64,000 bases of DNA, from positions 124,001 through 188,000 of the forward strand of contig NZ_JAKWJQ010000002.1 in the NCBI RefSeq assembly GCF_022761015.1. Reading direction: 5' to 3'. Position 1 is the first letter of the stretch, and each line of letters begins with the position of its first letter. The position numbers and the translations under genes are program-made. The notes beneath the pieces were generated by a model. It searched no databases, was not told the origin of the DNA, and saw only the letters and a list, made by a program, of their open reading frames with translations. The DNA is from Humibacter sp. RRB41 (GTDB lineage Bacteria > Actinomycetota > Actinomycetes > Actinomycetales > Microbacteriaceae). Of the stretch, positions 1-8,700 are shown piece by piece.

Positions 1-1
1 C

Positions 2-733
2 TTCGGCGGCACCTGGGGCCTGCCGGGAGGTGCCAGGCACGAGGGTGAGAGCGCCCGACAGGGCGCGATCCGCGAGGCGTCGGAGGAGGCAGGAGTTCCC
101 GCCGAGCTCATCCGGGCCAGATACCTTTCGTCGCTCGATCTCGGCTGGTGGTCCTACTCCACGGTCGTCGCCGATGCCGAGGTGGTGTTCGAGCCCGTGA
201 TCGGCGACGCGGAGAGCATCGCGGTGCGCTGGGTTCCGGTTGCGGAGGTCGAGAACCTGCCCTTGCATCCTGGATTCGCAGAGCGCTGGCCGAGCTTGCG
301 CGCCGACCTCTTCATCGATCCCGTCGTCGTGGTCGATGCCGCCAATGTCGTCGGCTCGAGACCCGACGGCTGGTGGAAGGATCGTCCTGCTGCCGCCGGC
401 CGCCTCGTCGATGGCCTTCTCACTCTCGGTCGAACGGGATGGCCCGCCGACGCGCTCGATCTTCCGCACGATCTTTGGTGGCCACGAGTGACAGTGGTTC
501 TCGAGGGTGAGGCGAAGCGGATGCCCGACCCGGCAGAAACCGGGGATCTCACGATCGTGCGCGCCGACACCGACGGCGACTCGGCGATCGTGGCTCACAC
601 GGCAGCACTGCCGGATCCGTCTCAGGCGATCGTGGTCACCGCCGACCGTGAGCTTCGCGATCGGGTGGGCGAGCTCGGAGCAACCGTCGCGTCTCCCTCG
701 ACGCTCCTCGGAGCGTTGGACGGACTCGGCTGA
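2..733 (+). CDS. Nudix hydrolase with C-terminal NYN/PIN-like domain (5' truncated by window edge)
   Basis: The reading frame is open from the window edge, so the N-terminus is missing. A complete Nudix box is encoded at about 29-97 (pattern G-x5-E-x7-REAxEExGV, ending REASEEAGV), which is the Mg-binding site of Nudix pyrophosphohydrolases acting on nucleoside diphosphate derivatives. The Nudix fold appears to end near 315. A second segment follows from about 320 to the stop, beginning VVVVDAANVVGSRPDGWW and containing a late VVTADRELRDRV. That pattern resembles NYN/PIN-type nuclease folds (an early Asp in VVDAAN, a later Asp in TADREL). This suggests a housecleaning hydrolase fused to an RNA-nuclease-like domain. 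The Nudix assignment is firm; the second domain is inferred from motif resemblance only. It converges on the repeat protein at 779-1234. Confidence 0.85.
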   Translation, partial: FGGTWGLPGGARHEGESARQGAIREASEEAGVPAELIRARYLSSLDLGWWSYSTVVADAEVVFEPVIGDAESIAVRWVPVAEVENLPLHPGFAERWPSLRADLFIDPVVVVDAANVVGSRPDGWWKDRPAAAGRLVDGLLTLGRTGWPADALDLPHDLWWPRVTVVLEGEAKRMPDPAETGDLTIVRADTDGDSAIVAHTAALPDPSQAIVVTADRELRDRVGELGATVASPSTLLGALDGLG

Positions 734-778
734 ACGATTGCGGTCGGATCGGCTGCGGTTCGAGCAGGGCGACGCAGA

Positions 779-1234
779 TCAGACGGTCACTCCCTCGCCG
801 GCGAGGGATGCCTTCCACCTGACGAGGGCACGAACCGTTGCGCTGTCGTCGTCGGCGAGCTCCGCCATCGTGTCTTCCGGCACGAAGTAGTTCACGGCGA
901 CCCAACCGCGCACCATCTCGGACCCGTCGGAGGCCAGCTCGCGCAGCACGTCGCAGGGAGTGGCCTCGTTGCGTGCCACACATCCGCGCACGCCGTCGTC
1001 GGGATCGTGCGCCAGAGTCTCGAACAGATCGGCCGGGGTGTTGTAGCTGCTGGCTACGCTCTCCCTGATCTTGGGATTCGCGCTCTGTGCCAGCACGCGG
1101 AGCCGGTGGATCTTGCTCTCCGTGACCGGAGGCATCGGGTGCAGGGCCGCTGCCTCTTCCGACGTCAGCATCGAGGGCGCTGCACGACGCATGGCCTCGC
1201 GCTGAGCAGGGGTGTTGAAGCGGATGCACGACAT
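779..1234 (-). CDS. Leucine-rich-variant/HEAT-like repeat protein
   Basis: A 151-residue protein made of short helical repeats of about 24 residues. Each has the form (P/S)x(V/I)RxxVAxNxxTPxDxLxxLAxD, seen at about residues 52-77, 79-103 and 105-130, with a partial fourth (ATVRALVRWK). Such repeats form curved alpha-solenoids that bind proteins or other ligands; no catalytic motif is present and the partner is unknown. The ATG start at 1234 was chosen because the repeat domain and a plausible N-terminus (MSCIRFNTP) follow directly. The frame stays open further upstream, but that translation is low-complexity Arg/Ser sequence antisense to the next gene. The gene follows the DUF1295 gene on the same strand with about 60 bases between them. 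Confidence 0.75.
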   Translation of the reverse strand: MSCIRFNTPAQREAMRRAAPSMLTSEEAAALHPMPPVTESKIHRLRVLAQSANPKIRESVASSYNTPADLFETLAHDPDDGVRGCVARNEATPCDVLRELASDGSEMVRGWVAVNYFVPEDTMAELADDDSATVRALVRWKASLAGEGVTV

Positions 1235-1295
1235 GGCATCCAGGCTAACGGCGACCACCGTCGCTGCGGGTGCCGAGCCGTCGGCGGGTCGGCGG

Positions 1296-2120
1296 TCAGG
1301 GTGTGGTGGCCTCCCGCGCCGGGCGACGCGGGAACCACGGGACGATCGGCGAGGTCGTCGCCTGGTAGTCCGCATACTCGGGGTAACGCGTGCGCGTGAT
1401 GCTCTCGGTGAAGATCGTCGAGCCGATGAACAACACAGTGAGCAGCACCGCGCCGATGACGGTCCACTGCAGAACGGATGCCGCTGCGATCGTCCCGAAG
1501 AAGAACACGACCCACCACTGCGCCTGCTCGAAGAAGAAGTTCGGATGCCGGGAGAAGCGGAACAGACCGGAGTCGAGAAAACGCTGGCTCGGCTGGCGGC
1601 CCTCGGCGATCTCAGCGGCCTTCCAGCGGTGGAAGTCCCACTGCTGCTGGTCGGCGATCGTCTCACCGATCAGGAACGCGAGGAACACGATCGTCGCGAC
1701 CACGTCGAGAACAGTGAACGGGCTCTGGTGCTGGAAGGCCGTCCATGCGGGGAGCGTGATCAGGAACAGAAGAATGTTCTGGTAGATCACGATGAAGAAG
1801 AGGTTGAAGAGGAACCACTGCCAGCCCTTGATCCTCGAGCGGAGCAACGCCCACCGGTAGTCTTCGCCGCCGGGAGCATAGCCGCCCTTGCGCGCGAAGT
1901 TGAACGTGAGCCTCGCACCCCACAGCGTGATGAGGGCCGCCATCACGTCGAGCCTCACGTCGGCGAGCCCTGCGGCGCCCGCGTACACCCACACGTACGC
2001 GACGGGAACGAGCGACCAGATGCGGTCGACCCAGGAGTACTCGTTCGTGATCAACGACAACACCCACGTGACGACGCAGATGGCAGCGAGAATCAGCAGG
2101 CAGACGATCACGGGGGACAT
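1296..2120 (-). CDS. DUF1295 membrane protein (steroid 5-alpha-reductase/ICMT-like fold)
   Basis: A 274-residue polytopic membrane protein with hydrophobic segments from residue 3 onward (VIVCLLILAAICVVTWVL). The family signature lies near residue 200, LFRFSRHPNFFFEQAQWW, matching the SRHPNxxxE...WW pattern of DUF1295 and isoprenylcysteine methyltransferase-like proteins. Family members are related to NADPH-dependent steroid/fatty-acyl reductases and to membrane methyltransferases; the substrate here is unknown. The start at ATG 2120 puts a membrane segment at the very N-terminus. Extending further upstream adds charged, His/Arg-rich residues that look non-coding. It is divergent from pgsA, with about 100 bases between starts. 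Confidence 0.8.
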   Translation of the reverse strand: MSPVIVCLLILAAICVVTWVLSLITNEYSWVDRIWSLVPVAYVWVYAGAAGLADVRLDVMAALITLWGARLTFNFARKGGYAPGGEDYRWALLRSRIKGWQWFLFNLFFIVIYQNILLFLITLPAWTAFQHQSPFTVLDVVATIVFLAFLIGETIADQQQWDFHRWKAAEIAEGRQPSQRFLDSGLFRFSRHPNFFFEQAQWWVVFFFGTIAAASVLQWTVIGAVLLTVLFIGSTIFTESITRTRYPEYADYQATTSPIVPWFPRRPAREATTP

Positions 2121-2207
2121 GCATCGAATTCTAAGGTGCACGCCACGAGCCGCGGCGCGATCAGGGTGCGCCGTGCCGTGGTGCGCACATCGGTCGCCGA
2201 TGCGTCC

Positions 2208-2213
2208 TAGTAT
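2208..2213 (+). promoter_or_regulatory. -10 box for pgsA, probably leaderless
   Basis: TAGTAT lies 8 bases before the GTG at 2222, so transcription would start at or next to the start codon. No -35 element is obvious. The alternative TTG start at 2213 overlaps the box and is therefore less likely. Confidence 0.5.
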
Positions 2214-2221
2214 TGCGAGGC

Positions 2222-2854
2222 GTGGCACAGGCATCCAGCTCGGTATCCACCCGGGTCTTCACCATCCCCAACTGCCTGAGCTTTTTTCGGCTGGCGCTCG
2301 TCCCGATCTTCCTCTGGTTCGTCATCGTCGGATGGGATGCCTGGGCACTCGTCGTGCTCATCGTCGCGAGCGTCACCGACTTCCTCGACGGCTACCTCGC
2401 TCGTCGCCTCGGTCAGGTGTCGCGACTCGGGCAACTCCTCGATCCGGCCGCCGACCGGCTGTACATCTTCGCGGCGCTGATCGGACTCGCGTGGCGCGAC
2501 CTCCTGCCGTGGTGGCTCGTCGCCGTCATCATCGCCAGGGACGTGATGCTGCTCGTGCTCGGCATCGTCCTGGCCAACCACGGACACGGTCCGCTTCCCG
2601 TGCATCATCTGGGAAAGATCGCCACTTTCGCGCTGCTCGTCGCACTGCCTGTGCTGATGCTCGGCGAAGCTTTCCCCGTGCTGTCGTGGGCGTCGCAGCC
2701 GGTCGGCTGGGCTGTCGCACTCTGGGGAGCGTTCCTGTACTGGTGGGCCGGCGTCCTCTACGTGCGTGAGACGGCACGTGTAGTGCGACGTTCACCTGTC
2801 ACCGACGTCCCGGCATCCGATACGCTGAACGGTAAGGAGGTCGACGGTGGCTGA
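2222..2854 (+). CDS. pgsA: CDP-alcohol phosphatidyltransferase (PgsA-type)
   Basis: A 210-residue integral membrane enzyme that transfers a phosphatidyl group from CDP-diacylglycerol to an alcohol acceptor, probably glycerol-3-phosphate in phospholipid synthesis. The complete family motif D-x2-DG-x2-AR-x8-G-x3-D-x3-D is visible near residue 55 (DFLDGYLARR...GQLLDPAADR). Hydrophobic segments occupy the rest. The acceptor cannot be fixed from sequence: actinobacteria carry several paralogues, and Rv1822 of M. tuberculosis (pgsA2) sits in the same context upstream of garA. GTG 2222 is preferred because a TAGTAT box lies 8 bases upstream; TTG 2213 is the alternative. The 3' end overlaps garA by 8 bases, implying co-transcription with garA and ftsR. 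Confidence 0.88.
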   Translation: MAQASSSVSTRVFTIPNCLSFFRLALVPIFLWFVIVGWDAWALVVLIVASVTDFLDGYLARRLGQVSRLGQLLDPAADRLYIFAALIGLAWRDLLPWWLVAVIIARDVMLLVLGIVLANHGHGPLPVHHLGKIATFALLVALPVLMLGEAFPVLSWASQPVGWAVALWGAFLYWWAGVLYVRETARVVRRSPVTDVPASDTLNGKEVDGG

Positions 2855-3317
2855 GCAGCACGACCCGAACCGCGAAGCGCAGGCCGCGGGCGACGACACG
2901 ACAGCAGGTTTCGGCGAGGACTTCGCCGCGGCGATGAACGCCGCTGCCGCTGGAGTGACGGCAGAAGAGAAAGAAGCGATCGGCGCGTTGCCGAGCGGTT
3001 CCGCTCTGCTGATCGTGCGCCGCGGACCCAACGCCGGCGCACGTTTTCTTCTCGACGCCGATGTCACGACGGCGGGCAGACATCCCGACGCCGACATCTT
3101 CCTCGATGACGTGACCGTCTCGAGAAGGCATGCGGAATTCATCCGGCATGGAACGGTCTTCGAGGTCAAAGACCTCGGATCGTTGAACGGAACCTACTTC
3201 GATGGGGTCCGCGTCGAGAGCGCGATGTTGACCGATGGCGCAGAGGTGCAGGTCGGAAAGTTCCGCCTCACGTTCTACGCGGCCCGCCTCGATCTGGACG
3301 CGTCAGCGTCGGCCTGA
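2847..3317 (+). CDS. garA: FHA-domain regulator of 2-oxoglutarate metabolism
   Basis: A 156-residue protein with a disordered N-terminus and an FHA phosphothreonine-binding domain at about residues 53-145. The key FHA residues are all present: Arg78 (AGRH), Ser92-Arg-Arg-His95 and Asn114 (SLNGT). The N-terminal DDTTAGF has Thr18-Thr19, matching the tandem threonines that mycobacterial PknG/PknB phosphorylate on GarA and that corynebacterial PknG phosphorylates on OdhI. In those species the unphosphorylated form inhibits 2-oxoglutarate dehydrogenase and affects glutamate metabolism. GTG 2847 is preceded by a near-perfect Shine-Dalgarno, AAGGAGG at 2834-2840. It overlaps pgsA and couples to ftsR through a TGATG junction. 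Role is by homology. Confidence 0.9.
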   Translation: MAEQHDPNREAQAAGDDTTAGFGEDFAAAMNAAAAGVTAEEKEAIGALPSGSALLIVRRGPNAGARFLLDADVTTAGRHPDADIFLDDVTVSRRHAEFIRHGTVFEVKDLGSLNGTYFDGVRVESAMLTDGAEVQVGKFRLTFYAARLDLDASASA

Positions 3318-4030
3318 TGCCTCGCGAGTCGTCACAGGCCCGCGACTCGGCAGTCGTCCGCTCCGGGCCGGTGCTGCTCAGCATCGGTCAGGTTCTCTCC
3401 CGGCTCACACCGGAGTTCTCCGACCTCACGCCGTCGAAGTTGCGCTTCCTCGAAGAACAGGGACTCGTCACGCCCGCGCGAACGGCATCCGGGTATCGCA
3501 AGTTCTGCGCGGAAGACGTCGATCGGCTGCGCACCGTCCTGACATTGCAGCGAGAACACTACCTTCCGCTGAAGGTCATCCGTTCCTATCTCGCCGACCA
3601 GGATGCCGGGCGCACGCCGATCCTTCCAGGCACGTCCGGCCCTGCCCGGCCGACCATGCTCTCCACGGGGCGCCGATTCAGCCGCGACGAGCTGCTTGCT
3701 GAGGCAGAGGCATCCGCTGCGCTCCTGCAGGAGGCGGTCTCCGCCTCACTGATCACTCCGGCCGAGGTCTACGGCGAAGACCAGCTCGCGGTGTTGAGAG
3801 CACTCGCAGACCTTCACAAGCGAGGCATCGAGCCCCGTCACCTGCGAGGGCTCCGCGCCTCCGCCGAACGAGACATCGGACTCATCGAAACGGCTCTCGC
3901 ACCGGTGGTCCATCGAGGGGATGCCAGCGCCCGCGCGCGAACGGCCGAGCTCGGGCGCGAACTCGCCGACGACCTCGAAACCGTGCGCTCGAGCATCGTC
4001 CGCTCGGCCATCGGCAAGCTCGCGCCATGA
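3317..4030 (+). CDS. ftsR: MerR-family regulator FtsR (Rv1828-like)
   Basis: A 237-residue regulator with a MerR-type winged helix near residues 20-90 (LSIGQVL, SKLRFLEEQGLV, SGYRKF) and a longer C-terminal region that contains coiled helices. The position directly after garA is that of Rv1828 in mycobacteria and of FtsR in Corynebacterium glutamicum, where the protein activates ftsZ expression. The ATG overlaps the garA stop (TGATG), so translation is likely coupled. An inverted repeat just upstream of ftsZ in this window (35378-35401) is a candidate target. No effector-binding cysteine cluster is seen. Family is clear; the FtsR role is inferred from context and homology. Confidence 0.85.
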   Translation: MPRESSQARDSAVVRSGPVLLSIGQVLSRLTPEFSDLTPSKLRFLEEQGLVTPARTASGYRKFCAEDVDRLRTVLTLQREHYLPLKVIRSYLADQDAGRTPILPGTSGPARPTMLSTGRRFSRDELLAEAEASAALLQEAVSASLITPAEVYGEDQLAVLRALADLHKRGIEPRHLRGLRASAERDIGLIETALAPVVHRGDASARARTAELGRELADDLETVRSSIVRSAIGKLAP

Positions 4031-4159
4031 CCTCGGACACGAAGACGGTGCGACACGCCAGATTGTTCGAGGCGATGTCGTTGATCGCCCCCTCCAGCAC
4101 GGTTACCGTTGAGGGTGCGCCGCGTTCTGCGCGAAGCACCTGGGGTGAGAGGGAAGCGA

Positions 4160-4708
4160 ATGAGTGAAGTCCATCGCAACGACGACGCTCGCTACGACCT
4201 CGGGTTCCTGTTCACAGACGGTCTCCCCGAGATGGATGACGTCTCCGGCTACCGCGGTGCCATTGCCGCCCGCGCGGCGGGCATCAGCTATCGGCAGCTC
4301 GATTATTGGGCTCGCACCGGGCTCGTCGAGCCGACTGTCCGCGGCGCAGCCGGCAGCGGGTCGCAACGGTTGTACGGGTTCCGCGACATCCTCGTTCTCA
4401 AGCTCGTCAAGCGTTTGCTCGACACCGGCATCTCCCTCCAGCAGATCCGCACCGCCGTCGAGCAGCTCCGCAAAGAGGGTGTCAACGACCTGGCGCAGAC
4501 CACGCTGATGAGCGACGGCGCGAGCGTCTATCTCTGCACCTCGGATGACGAGGTCATCGACCTGGTCGGCAGAGGTCAGGGCGTCTTCGGCATCGCCGTC
4601 GGCAAGGTGCTGCGCGAAGTCGAGACGAGTCTCGTCGAACTGGATGTGCAGACATCCGACCCGATGGATGAGCTCGCCGTGCGCCGCGCGACTAAGAAGA
4701 TCAGCTAG
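4160..4708 (+). CDS. MerR-family regulator, Rv1830/McdR-like
   Basis: A 182-residue MerR regulator. The helix-turn-helix lies at about residues 35-95 (AGISYRQLDYWARTGL, LYGFRDILVLKLVKRLLDTG), followed by a helical dimerisation region. ATG 4160 follows a purine-rich ribosome site at about 4148-4156; an upstream ATG at 4109 in the same frame has no such site. In mycobacteria the equivalent second MerR gene of the garA locus (Rv1830) influences cell division. There, a bifunctional nuclease gene (Rv1829) separates the two MerR genes; here they are separated by only 129 bases and no nuclease gene is present. A repeat-associated hairpin follows the stop codon at once. Confidence 0.82.
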   Translation: MSEVHRNDDARYDLGFLFTDGLPEMDDVSGYRGAIAARAAGISYRQLDYWARTGLVEPTVRGAAGSGSQRLYGFRDILVLKLVKRLLDTGISLQQIRTAVEQLRKEGVNDLAQTTLMSDGASVYLCTSDDEVIDLVGRGQGVFGIAVGKVLREVETSLVELDVQTSDPMDELAVRRATKKIS

Positions 4709-4746
4709 GTTTTGCGCGCCCGCCCCCGTCGGGCACGCCGCTGTCG
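4709..4746 (+). repeat. Structured 3' repeat, copy A (terminator-like hairpin)
   Basis: A 38-base element starting one base after the stop of the MerR gene. It matches 32 of 38 positions of copy B at 11156-11193. It opens with GTTTTG and folds into a 9-bp stem (4714-4722 with 4730-4738, one C-A mismatch, 7-base loop). Both copies sit between convergent genes immediately behind the plus-strand stop, so a transcription-termination role is likely. There is no U-tract after the stem. Weaker similarity, including GCCGGCGAAGC, continues for about 45 bases downstream. Confidence 0.65.
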
Positions 4747-4839
4747 AGCGGTTGCATGGTTGCGTTCGGCGCCGGCGAAGCGAGTCGAAGGGCGACAAAG
4801 CGCGCGAGTTCACGTGGCCGCAGCAGCAGCCGGAAAGGA

Positions 4840-5643
4840 TCAGCCCTCTGCGTATTCGCCGATGCGGGCGGTGCGCAGCACCCGTTCCAGGAGCATGTCG
4901 AAGTTGTGCGCCATCTCCTGGGCGCTTTCGCCAGGCCAGACGTGCAACGGCTTCGCCGCTCCCTGCGCCTGCTGCAGCGACGTGCGCTCCGGAAGCTGCG
5001 GCGAGAGCACGAGCGGTCCGAACATGTCGCGCAGCTCCTTGATCCGGAACTGGTGCTCCAGCGACTGCACCCTTGCGCGGTTCACGATGATGCCCAACGG
5101 CTGAAGGCGAGGAGACAGGCCTCGCCTGATCTCCTCGATCGCTCGCAGGGCGCGGTCGGCGGCTGCGACGGAGAACAGGCCGGGCTCGGTGACGACCGTC
5201 ACGCGGTCACTCGCCGCCCACGCGGTACGGGTCAGTGCGTTCAGCGACGGGGCGCAATCGATCAGCACAAGGTCGTAGTCGTGCTCGACGTTGGCGAGAG
5301 CCTCTTCGAGCTTCCAGATGTCGCGAATCGACGGATGCGGTCCGTCGAAATTGATCGCAGACGGGCTGCCGATCATCACGTCGACCTTGCCCGTGCGGCC
5401 TCGCGTCCACCCACTGGGGGCGATAGCGGCACGCACCACCTTCTCCTTCGGAGAGGCGAGCACGTCGGCCACGTTGAGGTGGCCGGCGATCGTGATGTCC
5501 ATGCCCGTCGAGACGTCCGACTGAGGGTCGAGATCGACCACGAGTGTCCGCAGGCCCTTCGCGAATGCCGCGGAGGCGAGGCCCAGCGTCACCGTCGTTT
5601 TTCCGACACCACCTTTGAGGGAACTGACGCTGAGCACATGCAC
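4840..5643 (-). CDS. ParA-family ATPase
   Basis: A 267-residue ParA/Soj-like ATPase that uses a deviant Walker A motif (KGGVGKTT, residues 10-17). VVDLDPQSD follows, as does a Walker B-like segment (LVLIDCAPS). Members of this class form ATP-dependent dimers that position DNA or protein cargo on the nucleoid. No parB or parS site lies nearby, so this is an orphan ParA rather than a chromosome segregation pair. GTG 5643 was chosen because a TAACGT box lies 8 bases upstream, suggesting a leaderless message; a second GTG two codons later is possible. It is divergent from pyc, with 79 bases between starts, and another P-loop ATPase of the same superfamily follows pyc. Confidence 0.82.
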   Translation of the reverse strand: MHVLSVSSLKGGVGKTTVTLGLASAAFAKGLRTLVVDLDPQSDVSTGMDITIAGHLNVADVLASPKEKVVRAAIAPSGWTRGRTGKVDVMIGSPSAINFDGPHPSIRDIWKLEEALANVEHDYDLVLIDCAPSLNALTRTAWAASDRVTVVTEPGLFSVAAADRALRAIEEIRRGLSPRLQPLGIIVNRARVQSLEHQFRIKELRDMFGPLVLSPQLPERTSLQQAQGAAKPLHVWPGESAQEMAHNFDMLLERVLRTARIGEYAEG

Positions 5644-5651
5644 AAAGAGCA

Positions 5652-5657
5652 ACGTTA
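5652..5657 (-). promoter_or_regulatory. -10 box for the ParA-family gene, probably leaderless
   Basis: Read on the minus strand, TAACGT is followed by 8 bases and then the GTG start at 5643. The opposite strand of the same short interval must also carry the pyc promoter; TAGTCT at 5665-5670 is a candidate -10 for pyc. Confidence 0.45.
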
Positions 5658-5722
5658 CCGTCACTAGTCTTAGAGAACCTAACCGTTCGCTGAGCGGCGC
5701 GTGCCCCGCCGGAGAGGTCTGA

Positions 5723-8700
5723 ATGTTCAAGAAGATCCTGGTCGCGAACCGCGGGGAGATCGCCATCCGTGCGTTCCGCGCGGCGTACGAACTCGGCGCA
5801 CAGACCGTCGCGGTGTTCCCGTATGAAGACCGCAACTCCATGCACAGGCTCAAGGCCGACGAGGCCTACGAGATCGGCGAGCCGGGGCATCCGGTGCGCG
5901 CCTACCTCGATGTCGACGAGATCGTCCGGGTGGCGAAAGAAGCCGGCGCCGACGCCATCTACCCCGGTTACGGATTCCTCTCCGAGAACCCCGAACTGGC
6001 GGAGGCCGCCGAGGCCGCGGGCATCACCTTCATCGGACCGAGCGCCGACGTGCTCCGCATGGCGGGCAACAAGGTCACGGCCAAGGAGCATGCCATCGCC
6101 GCCGGAGTTCCGGTGCTGGCGTCGTCAGCACCGTCGCGCGACATCGACGAACTGCTGGCCAGTGCCGAGGCGATCGGCTTCCCCGTCTTCGCGAAGGCCG
6201 TCGCCGGCGGCGGCGGTCGAGGCATGCGGAGGGTCAACACGCTTCAAGAACTGCGGCCGGCGCTGCAGGAGGCCATGCGCGAGGCGGACAGCGCCTTCGG
6301 CGACCCGACGATGTTCCTCGAGCAGGCAGTGCTCCGGCCGAGGCACATCGAGGTGCAGGTGCTCGCGGATGCCTCCGGTCACACCGTGCACCTCTTCGAA
6401 CGTGACTGCTCGGTGCAGCGTCGCCACCAGAAGGTGCTCGAGATCGCGCCGGCACCGAACCTGCAGGACGACATACGGCAGTCGCTGTACCGGGATGCGA
6501 TCGCCTTCGCCGAGTCGATCGGCTACGTCAATGCCGGCACCGTGGAGTTCCTGCTCGACACGGTGGGGGAGCGAGCAGGCCAGCACGTCTTCATCGAGAT
6601 GAACCCGCGCATCCAGGTCGAGCACACCGTCACAGAAGAGGTGACGGACATCGACCTCGTGCAGTCGCAGATGCGCATCGCGGCGGGGGAGACGCTCGCT
6701 GAACTGGGGCTGCGACAGGAGAACATCCAGCTGCACGGCGCCGCCATTCAGTGCCGCATCACGACGGAGGACCCGACACAGGGTTTCCGGCCGGATACCG
6801 GAACGATCACCACGTATCGCTCACCCGGAGGCGGAGGCATCCGCCTCGACGGCGGCACCGTGGCGGCGGGCGCACAGATCAGCCCGCATTTCGACTCCAT
6901 GTTGTCCAAGCTCACGTGCCGTGGCCGCGACTTCGGCGCGGCGGTGCAACGTGCCAGGCGCGCACTTGCCGAGTTCCGCATCAGGGGCGTCGCAACGAAC
7001 ATCCCGTTCCTCCAGGCCGTGCTCGACGACTCGTCGTTCGTCGCAGGCGACCTGAGCACGTCGTTCATCGAGGAGCGCCCCCAGCTGCTGCGCGGCCGAG
7101 TCTCGAAAGACCGTGGAACCAAGCTTCTGAACTGGCTCGTCGACGTCACCGTCAACCAGCCCAACGGTCAGCGGCCGCAGGTCGCCGATCCAGCGACGAA
7201 GCTTCCTGCGATCGATCTGCAGGCGGCGGCCCCAGACGGTTCGCGGCAGCGGCTGCTCGCACTCGGTCCGGCGGGATTCGCCCGCGAGCTGCGTGCCCAG
7301 ACCGCCCTCGCGGTGACCGAGACCACGTTCCGCGATGCTCATCAGTCGCTGTTGGCGACGCGCGTGCGCACCAGAGATCTGTTGGCCGTCGCGCCCTATG
7401 TGTCGAGGTTGACGCCGCAGCTGCTGTCGGTCGAGGCCTGGGGCGGTGCGACCTACGACGTCGCCCTGCGATTCCTCGGCGAGGATCCGTGGGAGCGACT
7501 CGCGTCATTGCGCGAGGTCCTGCCGAACATCAACATCCAGATGCTCCTGCGCGGCCGCAACACGGTCGGCTACACGCCGTACCCGACCGAAGTGACGGAT
7601 GCCTTCGTGCGCGAGGCCGCCGCCACCGGCGTCGACATCTTCCGCATCTTCGACGCACTCAACGACGTCAGCCAGATGCGACCCGCCATCGACGCGGTCC
7701 TCGCTACGGGAACCGCGGTCGCAGAGGTCGCCGTCTGCTACACGGGCGATGTGCTCGACCCTTCGGAGAACCTCTACACCCTCGACTATTACCTGAAGCT
7801 CGCCGAGAGCATCGTCGAGTCGGGTGCGCACGTGCTCGCGATCAAGGACATGGCGGGTCTGCTCCGGCCAGGTGCAGCCGAGCTTCTCGTGCGGTCGTTC
7901 CGTGAGAGGTTCGATCTCCCGGTGCACGTGCACACGCACGACACCGCCGGCGGTCAGCTGGCCACCCTCATCGCAGCCAGTGCGGCCGGAGCCGACGCGG
8001 TCGACGTCGCAAGCGCGCCCATGGCGGGTACGACGAGCCAGCCGTCGGCATCCGCCCTGGTCGCGGCTCTTGCACATACCGAGCGTGACACGGGCATCCC
8101 CCTGAGCAACGTGACCGATCTGGAGCCGTACTGGGCGGCCGTGCGCGGGCTGTACGCACCGTTCGAGTCCGGTGTGCCCGGCCCAACGGGACGCGTGTAC
8201 AAGCACGAGATCCCCGGTGGTCAGCTGTCGAACCTCAGGCAGCAGGCCAAGGCGCTCGGCTTGGCGGAGGATTTCGAACTGATCGAGGACATGTATGCCG
8301 CCGCCGACCGCATTCTCGGTCGCATCCCCAAAGTGACGCCGTCGTCGAAGGTCGTCGGCGACCTCGCGCTGCACCTCGCCGCCGTGCATGCCGACCCTGC
8401 GGACTTCGAAGCCAATCCGCAGAAGTACGACATTCCGGAGTCGGTCGTCGGCTTCATGGCGGGCGAGCTCGGCGACCTGCCGGGCGGATGGCCGGAGCCG
8501 TTCAGAAGCAAGGTGCTCGAGGGCAAGACGGTGCGCGTTGGCGTCACCGACCTCACCGCAGACGAGCGTGATGGCCTTGCCGGCGACTCCGTCACGCGCA
8601 GGTCGACGCTGAACCGGCTGCTGTTCCCCGCGCCGGCACGCCAGTTCGAGCAGGTACGCGAACTGTTCGGCGACGTCTCGGTGCTCGACACCAGCGACTA

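Noticed and set aside
4709-4839. tRNA or small RNA gene between the MerR and ParA genes
   Set aside because: The folding signal is a single hairpin; no cloverleaf, no T-loop sequence and no promoter directed at it were seen.
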